A stretch of 7,385 nt of DNA from the NCBI GenBank assembly GCA_025363795.1, contig JANYLE010000132.1:1-7385 (forward strand). The letters are read 5' to 3'. Below are positions 1 to 5,787 of the stretch, piece after piece. The position numbers and the translations under genes are program-made. How positions within the stretch are numbered: position 1 is the stretch's first letter; each line of letters starts with the position of its first letter. The notes under the pieces were generated by a model. It searched no databases, was not told the DNA's origin, and was given only the letters and a program-made list of their open reading frames with translations. The stretch is from Mariniphaga sp. Lineage in GTDB: Bacteria > Bacteroidota > Bacteroidia > Bacteroidales > Prolixibacteraceae.

Positions 1-473
1 TGATCTCCCAGCTTGATTATATTCTGATGGATCCGCAAATGGTTCCAATGGGAAACGGAGATACATGGAAGATTTGGGAATTCGATACCTATATTGATGA
101 TACGGAAGATTTCATGAAACGGTACATGGATTACGCCCTTGAAGTGTTGAATAATGAACCGATTACTATTTTTGCCTGGCCTTTGTTTTTACCTGTTTGT
201 ATCGCACGGGATTACTATAAATTATGGACAGAAGATCGTATGCAACAGATCATCACGGCTGCAAAAAAACGGAATATCGCCATTGAGATAAACGACATGG
301 CGCATACACCACACGAAGAATTTATATTGAAAGCAAAGGCGCAAGGAATCAAATTTACATTTGGCTCTGATGCAAGAACCAATATTGCAGGAAGATTAGC
401 CTATTGCAAACGAATCGCGCAAAAATGCAATTTAAAAGAAGCTGATTTTTATATCCCCAAAATGTCCAGGTAG
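1..473 (+). CDS. PHP-like metal-dependent hydrolase, C-terminal part (5' end outside window)
   Basis: The frame is open from the window edge, so the ATG at 27 is not the start; 156 residues are visible, ending at TAG 471-473. The fragment resembles the C-terminal half of PHP-type (polymerase/histidinol phosphatase-like) TIM-barrel proteins. Seen in order are a LDYIL strand, an acidic helical stretch with FMKRYMDYALEVLN, a strand ending in a Pro-rich turn (FAWPLFLP), a helix with LWTEDRMQQII, a strand IAIEIN, and then KFTFGSDAR followed by a helix with the Leu-Ala-Tyr-Cys element of this family. The order 'EIN ... helix ... FTFGSD' is typical of PHP-like barrels, where a metal ligand follows the last strand. 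Classical PHP enzymes have His after GSD-x; here Arg stands there, so it may be a variant subfamily with different metal binding or no hydrolysis. The substrate cannot be told. It converges on the SGNH esterase gene. Family assignment is by remembered pattern and the catalytic N-terminal half is missing. Confidence 0.65.
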   Translation, partial: ISQLDYILMDPQMVPMGNGDTWKIWEFDTYIDDTEDFMKRYMDYALEVLNNEPITIFAWPLFLPVCIARDYYKLWTEDRMQQIITAAKKRNIAIEINDMAHTPHEEFILKAKAQGIKFTFGSDARTNIAGRLAYCKRIAQKCNLKEADFYIPKMSR

Positions 474-516
474 AAAAGAATTCAAATCCGCTTTTCGCAG
501 TTTTTTTTAATAACAA

Positions 517-551
517 CAGCCCCTAAAGGTTTTAAAAACCTTTAGGGGCTG
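517..551. terminator. 35-base perfect palindromic hairpin between convergent genes (probable bidirectional terminator)
   Basis: The arms CAGCCCCTAAAGGTTTT (517-533) and its exact reverse complement (535-551) flank a single central A, so a GC-rich stem of 13 to 14 bp with an A/T loop can form in RNA from either strand. It lies 43 bases after the stop of the plus-strand hydrolase and 55 bases after the stop of the minus-strand esterase, where a shared terminator is expected. Neither strand has a U-tract right after the stem: a T8 run sits at 501-508, which is on the wrong side for the plus transcript and reads as A on the minus one. It is therefore not a textbook intrinsic terminator. It could instead be a dispersed palindromic repeat or an mRNA 3'-end stabiliser. 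Confidence 0.6.
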
Positions 552-606
552 AAATATAAATTGTAAACTCTCCACCCCTTTACAAATATGGGGATCGTAC
601 GAGAGT

Positions 607-1380
607 TTATTTCTTCTTGTGAACGATGTGTTTTGAATGGGTTGTGTGCGTTGTATGTGTTGCGCTTGTTTTATGAACCGCAGGTTTAGCAGCAATACCA
701 AAAGCATTTGAAATTGCAACTTCGGTCAATGGTTCCATTACATTATAACCTGCTTCATTGGGATGAACACCGTCTTTTGAATATTCGGCTTTCAGACCAT
801 TCCGTTCATCAACCATGGGCGTAAAAAAGTCAAGGTAAATCGCTCCGCTTTTAGCGGCATAAGCTTTGATCATCTTATTCAGTTCAATGATCTTTTCAGC
901 CGGTTTAAGTCCCGGTTTCCATGGATAATCATAGACAGGCAGCACCGAACAAAGGATCACCTTAATATCATTGGCTTTTGCCAATTGTGCCATCGAAATA
1001 AGATTGTCTTCGATCATTTCAAGTGTTGATGGACCTGTGTTACCTGCAATATCGTTGGTGCCCGCTAAAATGACAACTACTCTTGGTTTAAGTTTGATTA
1101 CATCGGCCCTGAACCGAAGCAACATTTGCGGTGTGGTTTGTCCGCTTATCCCACGATTAAAATAAAACTTTCCGGCAAAAAACTCAGGATGAATCCTGAT
1201 CCACCCTTCAGTAATGGAGTTACCCATGAATACAACCCGCTTTTCGTTAGGCGTAATTCCTACCACATTTGCATTTTCAGCTTTGAAATGATATAAACCG
1301 GGCCAGTCCTGACCCATCGAAAACGGAACTATTACTACTGAGAATAAAAGTGTTAGAAGTGATCTTTTTAATCTTTTCAT
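607..1380 (-). CDS. Secreted SGNH/GDSL-family esterase (PAF-acetylhydrolase-like) with His-rich tail
   Basis: A 257-residue predicted exported hydrolase that should cleave acyl or acetyl esters on lipids or glycans; the real substrate is unknown. Residues 1-23 form a signal peptide (basic MKRLKR, hydrophobic core, probable cleavage near SMGQ). All SGNH blocks are present: block I GNSIT with nucleophile Ser55, block II RGISGQT with oxyanion Gly around 77-80, block III GTND with Asn109, and block V DGVHP with Asp203 and His206. Intact catalytic residues argue for an active enzyme. The fold ends near residue 230. A tail of about 25 residues follows in which His recurs at every third position (242, 245, 248, 251, 254), closing with KKK, which is not part of the fold. 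There is no sorting domain and no lipobox Cys, so release to the periplasm or outside is likely. It is transcribed alone, 345 bases from the next minus gene, and I found no convincing -7/-33 pair upstream. Confidence 0.9.
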   Translation of the reverse strand: MKRLKRSLLTLLFSVVIVPFSMGQDWPGLYHFKAENANVVGITPNEKRVVFMGNSITEGWIRIHPEFFAGKFYFNRGISGQTTPQMLLRFRADVIKLKPRVVVILAGTNDIAGNTGPSTLEMIEDNLISMAQLAKANDIKVILCSVLPVYDYPWKPGLKPAEKIIELNKMIKAYAAKSGAIYLDFFTPMVDERNGLKAEYSKDGVHPNEAGYNVMEPLTEVAISNAFGIAAKPAVHKTSATHTTHTTHSKHIVHKKK

Positions 1381-1725
1381 ATTTAATAGTATATTATTTC
1401 AAAATTGAGGTGAAGTTACTTTTAACCGGATATTTATCAATGAATTTGCGGCTTTTTATTTTACAGCGCTGATTCGGATTTAAAATCAGTACTTTTCAAA
1501 TTGTGGATTTGAAACCGCTGTCAAACCCCTCTTTTATTTAAAAGAAACGACAATGGATAAATGGAAAGAGCGATTATTACTGACCAGGATGAGATTATTA
1601 ACAAAACGGCAACTTAAACAACAGCATAAACGAGCGCAAAAACTCCCCGGTCTTATTTTGCTTATTGTCTCAGCATGTAAACGGACTGAAAAAATTGAAA
1701 TTAAAATTTATAAATCTTATGCAAG
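1381..1725. other. Intergenic region, 345 bases, no convincing gene
   Basis: This gap lies between the unknown membrane protein (upstream in transcription) and the esterase. A plus-strand frame opens at 1553 but runs antisense through the 3' third of the unknown gene and has no recognisable domain. A second short frame at 1561-1617 encodes MERAIITDQDEIINKTAT then stops; its start faintly resembles the N-terminus of ORF6N-domain proteins and could be a decayed remnant. The 1459-1525 part can fold as a three-way junction (listed separately). No tRNA and no clear Bacteroidota promoter were found. Confidence 0.6.
1459..1525. other. Possible three-way-junction nucleic acid fold
   Basis: Three nested inverted repeats fit one compact fold. 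The outer stem is ACAGCG (1463-1468) with CGCTGT (1516-1521), extended past one mismatch by TTT/AAA (1459-1461 and 1523-1525). Inside, CTGATT (1469-1474) pairs with AATCAG (1484-1489), and TTTCAAAT (1494-1501) pairs with ATTTGAAA (1507-1514) around a 5-base loop. The first inner hairpin abuts the outer stem directly. It lies about 80 bases upstream of the esterase start. It has no T-tract and no tRNA or integron attC consensus. It was found by eye and may be chance in AT-rich DNA. Confidence 0.3.
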
Positions 1726-2385
1726 TCAATCTTTATTAATCTGTTTGGAAATGACTTGTACAATAATATCGAATGCCTTTTTTCCTGATTCAGAAAGCTC
1801 AGTCCCAAAATTATTAATTCGCTCATTGTCAGCAGAATTTAATTTGGAAGCCAATACAGTTAATTCAACAATTGTTAAGTCAAGAGAATCTTTATGAAGA
1901 CCTGAAGAAGAACTAAATTTTTGCTCAATTGGATTTAGGGATTTATAGAATTCAATAAAATTATCGATTGGCTCATTTGGCTTTAAAAGTCCATTTCTTT
2001 CGAGTTCTCTATAAACATCAATATCTTCAGGGATTGCAAATGCTTCTACCGTCGGCTTGTCCTTTTCAAAATATTCTGTTCGTAGCATTAACCGATGGTA
2101 TTCAGTGCCGAGTGTAATTAATTTTCTAATTCCCTTCTCAGAAAGGTTTTTAATTATTGCACCTAGTTCTTCATTCCCCGAATTTTTAGCAGTTTTTTCA
2201 ATTTCAAATGACAATGATCCCATTGAAATTTTAGAAGAGCTTTCAAGCTTTCGGGGAATTATTCTAATAATATCATTAAGCTCTGATCTGTAATTAAGAA
2301 AAAGCATTAAAATAATTAAAGGCCATAATACGGCTTTAATCAAATCATTAATGTTTTCAAACATCGATTTATTAGTTCCAGACAT
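1726..2385 (-). CDS. Unrecognised membrane-anchored protein, possible winged-helix C-terminus
   Basis: I do not recognise this 219-residue protein. A short polar N-terminus is followed by one hydrophobic segment at about residues 16-31, containing a Trp-Pro (LWPLIILMLFL). Then comes a charged linker (NYRSELNDII ... PRKLESSSK) and a short beta-like stretch MGSLSFEIEK (55-64). The rest looks soluble and mostly helical. Two spots recall a winged-helix fold: YRELERNGLLKP (125-136), like a recognition helix, and FGTELSESGKKAFDIIV (193-209), like the strand-turn-helix ending many such domains. That reading is inference. With no signal peptidase site the hydrophobic segment is probably a membrane anchor with the bulk in the cytoplasm. 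The gene is markedly AT-rich: hand-counted 60-base rows give 27-33% GC against 45-47% for rows in the esterase and rubrerythrin genes. With wide gaps on both sides this suggests an accessory, possibly transferred, gene. Confidence 0.7.
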   Translation of the reverse strand: MSGTNKSMFENINDLIKAVLWPLIILMLFLNYRSELNDIIRIIPRKLESSSKISMGSLSFEIEKTAKNSGNEELGAIIKNLSEKGIRKLITLGTEYHRLMLRTEYFEKDKPTVEAFAIPEDIDVYRELERNGLLKPNEPIDNFIEFYKSLNPIEQKFSSSSGLHKDSLDLTIVELTVLASKLNSADNERINNFGTELSESGKKAFDIIVQVISKQINKD

Positions 2386-2637
2386 AGCAAAATAATTAGC
2401 TTGAGTTTAAACATATTCCATAAATCACAACTCTAAATTCTTTTTTGCTTTTATACCTAATTTAGTTGAAATTTAAGCATATCGCAGCTCGAGAATAAAG
2501 TTGTTCGATTGAATACGACAAGAATTATTTTTTGTTGCACTTTCAGTTTTAATTTTCTAATTGATTTTTATAGATCGAAGTATTTTATTTTTATTTGCAA
2601 GAAAACTTTTTAGCAAATCACTGATTCCAAATAGTCT

Positions 2638-2658
2638 ATCCTCCTATAAATCCTCCTA
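2638..2658. repeat. Two copies of ATCCTCCTA, 12-base period
   Basis: Copies lie at 2638-2646 and 2650-2658, separated by TAA. On the minus strand each reads TAGGAGGAT and contains the Shine-Dalgarno core AGGAGG. No usable open frame follows on the minus strand (the nearest GTG is followed by a stop two codons later), so they are not acting as ribosome sites for a visible gene. They are probably chance or a decayed sequence. Confidence 0.4.
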
Positions 2659-2674
2659 CAGAATACATAGCGAC

Positions 2675-2715
2675 AAAAAGGAGACACTTTCCGTAACAGA
2701 AAATGTCTCCTTTTT
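2675..2715 (-). terminator. Intrinsic terminator of the FadL-like gene
   Basis: A 12-bp perfect stem AAAAAGGAGACA (2675-2686) with TGTCTCCTTTTT (2704-2715) can be prolonged inward by TTTC/GAAA pairing. On the minus transcript the GGAGACA stem is followed by a U5 run, the classical form. It starts 50 bases after the stop at 2766. Because an A-run and a T-run flank the stem it could also work on the plus strand. Confidence 0.85.
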
Positions 2716-2765
2716 TATGCAATCCAAACCTAATAAATCAGGTCTGTTCCGGTTTCTGCGTGTGA

Positions 2766-4376
2766 TTAGATTCCTCCAAAATGGTATCCCAAACTAAGGG
2801 CAAAACCAATATTGTGTTTTTTGTAAGTTTCGGAGTAAGCCCCAAAAGTAGGATCAGTAAATGACTTTTGTTCGTCCTGGTAGGCTGTATAAATCATCCC
2901 GGCATCGACAGTAAAACGTGCCATTGGTTTCCATTCGAATCCTCCGCCGAAAGAATCTCCTGAATTATAGTAGCTGAAATCGCTCTGAAATTGTTTTGTA
3001 CAACCCATCTCGGTATGTAAATAACCGGCACTTACAGCAAATTTCTTGAGCAACTGGTACTGACCACCAAATGCAACTTCCCATCCGTTGGTCGCCATCG
3101 TACGGTGTTCTCCGTAAATGTTATTTCCCCAGTCGACCCCTTTGTCATTGTAAGAATTAAATGACATTGAAAGATCAAACTTTGGCGTCATTTTATAATC
3201 AACTCCCATCGAAAAGAGTGAAGGAAGATCACTTCCGGTCACCTTTTTATCGGGAAATTTTCCAGTTCCATCAATTACAGTCGCATTGGTCAAATCAAGT
3301 TTCGTCTTGAACTCGTATTTTATACCAATATTCAACCCGGCTGCCGGTGAAATATTCAAACCTAAGATTGGAGTATAACCCGTACCGGTCTGTTCTACAT
3401 CGACGAATTTATCCTGAAGCGCTGCAGCTGTTCCGACCATCGTTGCAGCTTGACCATTCAGAGAAGCAGCTCCAGCAGTAAAAGTTGCCTGAACCTGAGC
3501 GATACTCATCTTATTAATTTGTGCTTGTGGAACGCCAAGTCCCAATAATCCCTGTTCAAGCTGGGTCCTTGTGGCAGAACTGATGTAACCAGCTCCCTGA
3601 ACCTGTGCAAGGCTAAATGTTCCTGCGCCTGCAGCGATCAACGGTTGAACACCGGCTGCGGCACCTGTTGCATTATTGGCAGCTCCGGTCATGAGTGGTG
3701 CAACTTCATTTGCAAGGAATGTCGAAGCATTTTTGAATTGCCCGTTTACATTCAATTCAATATTTTGAAGATGTCCGGTATATTTTGTCGTAGCAGGGAC
3801 ATAACGTAACCCTCCGTAAACAGAGAATATCGCGTTGACTTTGTAAGAGACACCACCCTGAAATCCCCAGTAAACCGATTCACCTTTGAAATAAATATCA
3901 ACTTTGTAATCGCTTACATTCTTACCCAGTTTGCTCAATCCGGCCAACTTTGGAACAAGTGATGAGATATCCTTCTCAAAATAGGGAATCCCTTTGTCGA
4001 ACTCAACACTTCCCCCGCCACTGTTAGGTCCAAAACCCAGCGAAAATGCAAACTTATCCTTTTTATATACCGCAAATGCTGTAGGAAAAACAGGCGCTGT
4101 TAACGTTCCGTCATATTTTGGAGTATGAAGCAATGGGAACCCACTTTCAACAGTCTTGGTCTGAAATAAACTTTGGCTCTGCAAGGATAAATAGAATCCA
4201 TTATCCATCTTCATCAACCCCGCAGGATTATAATAAACAGCATCAACCGAAGTCGAAGCATTACGCGACAGCATTCTGATGTATTGCGCACTTTGGTTTC
4301 CATTGGTCAGTATGCCCCCTGCAAAAACCCGACTAAAACACAATACAATCACTGTAAATACAATTAACTTTCTCAT
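2766..4376 (-). CDS. FadL/OmpP1-family outer membrane channel protein with Ala/Gly/Gln-rich insert
   Basis: A 536-residue predicted outer membrane beta-barrel of the FadL/OmpP1/TodX family, which passes long-chain fatty acids or other hydrophobic compounds through the outer membrane. Residues 1-19 are a signal peptide (cleavage after VFA). The mature start GGILTNGNQSAQYI followed by a helix and DAVYYNPAGL (45-54) is the family hallmark: the hatch start and the NPAG turn. Many alternating amphipathic strands with aromatic ends follow, to the C-terminal FALSLGYHFGGI. Family members usually have about 400 to 500 residues. The excess is an insert at about 216-330, rich in Ala, Gly, Gln and Thr, probably helical and extracellular, carrying a near-repeat FSLAQVQ (254-260) and MSIAQVQ (290-296). 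Its DNA is visibly richer in GC than the barrel. The ligand cannot be told. The gene has its own promoter (4399-4428) and terminator (2675-2715), so it is probably monocistronic. Confidence 0.88.
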   Translation of the reverse strand: MRKLIVFTVIVLCFSRVFAGGILTNGNQSAQYIRMLSRNASTSVDAVYYNPAGLMKMDNGFYLSLQSQSLFQTKTVESGFPLLHTPKYDGTLTAPVFPTAFAVYKKDKFAFSLGFGPNSGGGSVEFDKGIPYFEKDISSLVPKLAGLSKLGKNVSDYKVDIYFKGESVYWGFQGGVSYKVNAIFSVYGGLRYVPATTKYTGHLQNIELNVNGQFKNASTFLANEVAPLMTGAANNATGAAAGVQPLIAAGAGTFSLAQVQGAGYISSATRTQLEQGLLGLGVPQAQINKMSIAQVQATFTAGAASLNGQAATMVGTAAALQDKFVDVEQTGTGYTPILGLNISPAAGLNIGIKYEFKTKLDLTNATVIDGTGKFPDKKVTGSDLPSLFSMGVDYKMTPKFDLSMSFNSYNDKGVDWGNNIYGEHRTMATNGWEVAFGGQYQLLKKFAVSAGYLHTEMGCTKQFQSDFSYYNSGDSFGGGFEWKPMARFTVDAGMIYTAYQDEQKSFTDPTFGAYSETYKKHNIGFALSLGYHFGGI

Positions 4377-4398
4377 TTTATAATTTCTATTTGGCGTG

Positions 4399-4428
4399 CA
4401 AATATAGAAAATAGAAATTAAAAAACAA
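4399..4428 (-). promoter_or_regulatory. Bacteroidota-type promoter for the FadL-like gene
   Basis: On the minus strand, TATATTTG (4399-4406) matches the Bacteroidota primary-sigma -7 consensus TAnnTTTG. A TTG (4426-4428) lies 19 bases upstream, where the -33 element is expected. Transcription would start around 4390-4393, giving a leader of roughly 15 bases before the ATG at 4376. The leader is short and has no clear Shine-Dalgarno, which is common in this phylum. This is the best promoter match in the window. Confidence 0.6.
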
Positions 4429-4500
4429 TGCTCTTAATTGATTTACAGTGTTTTATGAACATTCGAACAAATCAATCATAAGTTTGATAAATATCGTCTA

Positions 4501-4531
4501 TTAGAATTCATTATAGATAAGATAATTCTAA
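4501..4531. repeat. 8-bp perfect inverted repeat in AT-rich spacer
   Basis: TTAGAATT (4501-4508) and AATTCTAA (4524-4531) are separated by 15 bases. It lies midway in the 279-base spacer between the adenine deaminase stop and the FadL-like promoter, about 125 bases downstream of the former. No T-tract follows on the minus strand, so terminator function is doubtful; it could be an operator or chance. The spacer also has a weak GATTG/CAATC hairpin (4638-4655) directly after the deaminase stop. Confidence 0.3.
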
Positions 4532-4655
4532 CCTAGAATATATTTAGCTATTTCTTATTTATAATTGATATAGGAATACGGATAAATGTCAGAGTCCTTA
4601 CAGAATTAATCGATAACGGCTCCCTTTTTATTTGGGGGATTGCAAATAATCAATC

Positions 4656-5666
4656 TTACTTAATAAATTGATCGTCAAGAAGACTGATGTATTTCTTTCT
4701 GATACTTAAAGGCAGAAAGGAGGCTTCAAAAGAATTTCGGGCAATTTTATAAATTTGGTTCCTGTCGAGGTTTAGCGCCTTTGCGATAGCTATATAATTC
4801 TCATTAACATACCCACCGAAATAAGCCGGGTCATCTGAATTAACGGTCACCATCAATCCCAATTGAAGCATTTTTGACAAAGGGTGGTCTTCAAGTTGCC
4901 CGACAACTTTCAGTTTCAGGTTCGATAGCGGACAAAGTGTGAGTGGAATCTGCCGTTCTACCAATAAATTAACGAGCTTTTTATCATCAAGACAACTATT
5001 CCCATGATCGATACGCGCGACTTTTAGTAATTCGACCGTATTTGTAATATTTTCAGCTGAACCTTCTTCGCCGGCATGCGCAACAGTTAAAAAACCATAT
5101 TCACGGGCCATTGAAAAAACCCGTTCAAATTTCTCGGGGGGATTTCCTCTTTCGGAAGAATCGAGACCTACAGCTGTAATCATTTCACGGTAAGGAAGTG
5201 CCTCGTTGAGAAGGGTAATCGCTGCTGATTCGTCAAGGTGACGAAGAAAACTCATAATCAAACAGGAGGTTATTCCCAACTTTTCATATCCGTCACGCAA
5301 TGCAGCATGAATGCCACTGATCACAGTTTTAAATTGCACTCCGTTTGCCTCGTGAGTTTGGGGGTCAAAGAATATCTCGGTATGCAACACGCCGTCTGTG
5401 TGAGCCCGTTCAAGATAAGCCCATGTAAGATCGTAAAAATCTTCCTCTGTTTGCAAAACCCTGGCCCCTTCATAATAGATATCGAGGAAATCCTGCAGGT
5501 TATTGAACTGGTAGGCCTTGCGTAATTCATCCACAGAGCCGTATTTAAGTTGAATATGGTTTCGTTGGGCTATTTTAAACATCAACTCAGGCTCGAAGGT
5601 CCCTTCTATATGGAGATGGAGCTCTGCCTTTGGCATTCTCCGAATAATATCAACCAGGTTCTCCAT
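4656..5666 (-). CDS. add: Adenine deaminase, AAH1-type (adenosine deaminase superfamily)
   Basis: A 336-residue cytoplasmic zinc enzyme of purine salvage. Metal and catalytic motifs of the family are complete: HLH in AELHLHIEG (His17, His19), HAGEE (His197, catalytic Glu200), the conserved His221 in RIDHG, and SDDP (Asp278, Asp279). Length fits a full protein, and starting at residue 1 leaves ten residues before the MPKAELHLH core strand. The segment GLDSSERGNPPEKF (167-180) is the form I associate with fungal Aah1 and the Pseudomonas PA0148 enzyme, which deaminate adenine to hypoxanthine; true adenosine deaminases have a GDE-type sequence there. FFDPQTH (99-105) and PAYFGGY (280-286) also fit that group. 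Adenine (EC 3.5.4.2) is therefore the likelier substrate, though automatic annotation will say adenosine deaminase; the symbol 'add' is the conventional one. The gene stands alone: a terminator-like hairpin lies upstream and 279 bases lie downstream. Confidence 0.9.
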   Translation of the reverse strand: MENLVDIIRRMPKAELHLHIEGTFEPELMFKIAQRNHIQLKYGSVDELRKAYQFNNLQDFLDIYYEGARVLQTEEDFYDLTWAYLERAHTDGVLHTEIFFDPQTHEANGVQFKTVISGIHAALRDGYEKLGITSCLIMSFLRHLDESAAITLLNEALPYREMITAVGLDSSERGNPPEKFERVFSMAREYGFLTVAHAGEEGSAENITNTVELLKVARIDHGNSCLDDKKLVNLLVERQIPLTLCPLSNLKLKVVGQLEDHPLSKMLQLGLMVTVNSDDPAYFGGYVNENYIAIAKALNLDRNQIYKIARNSFEASFLPLSIRKKYISLLDDQFIK

Positions 5667-5727
5667 TCAGAAGATTTGAGTAATAAACAATTTATTGAAT
5701 AGGATAAAAAAAGCAACAGAAATTTAA

Positions 5728-5772
5728 ACTGAAGTGGTATTGGGGAATAAAACCGACCACAACCACTTCAGT
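5728..5772 (-). terminator. Probable terminator of the rubrerythrin gene
   Basis: An 11-bp perfect stem, ACTGAAGTGGT (5728-5738) with ACCACTTCAGT (5762-5772), encloses 23 bases. It begins 15 bases after the rubrerythrin stop codon and on the minus transcript is followed by UUUAAAUUU. That is U-rich but broken, so efficiency is uncertain. A second ACCAC at 5756-5760 offers an alternative shorter pairing inside the loop. It separates this gene from the deaminase. Confidence 0.6.
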
Positions 5773-5787
5773 CTAAAGGCAGATTCG

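Larger units (their letters stand above)
2386..2765. other. Intergenic region, 380 bases, AT-rich, no convincing gene
   Basis: This gap lies between the start of the unknown membrane protein and the stop of the FadL-like gene. It holds the FadL terminator (2675-2715), a 9-base direct repeat (2638-2658), an imperfect hairpin ATTTGC/GCAAAT (2593-2598 with 2613-2618), and a bulged inverted repeat TTGTTCG ... CGACAA (about 2502-2523). A plus-strand frame from 2561 runs straight through the terminator stem into the FadL gene and is not credible. I saw no TAnnTTTG-type promoter for the unknown gene. Confidence 0.6.

Noticed and set aside
507..719. Minus-strand frame overlapping the end of the esterase gene
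   Set aside because: It is an alternate frame over the esterase tail and the palindromic hairpin; the esterase frame has the full SGNH motifs.
1463..1521. tRNA or integron attC site
   Set aside because: The hairpins lack tRNA arm order and an anticodon arm, and the attC core GTTRRRY/RYYYAAC is absent.
1553..1897. Plus-strand open frame of 114 codons in the esterase-side spacer
   Set aside because: It overlaps the 3' third of the minus-strand unknown gene by about 170 bases, has no domain, and its composition is that of antisense AT-rich DNA.
2561..2797. Plus-strand open frame of 78 codons
   Set aside because: It reads through both arms of the FadL-like gene's terminator and ends inside that gene's coding sequence; no recognisable domain.
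5238..5530. Frames on both strands inside the adenine deaminase gene
   Set aside because: They are shadows of a gene with complete catalytic motifs and no gaps.
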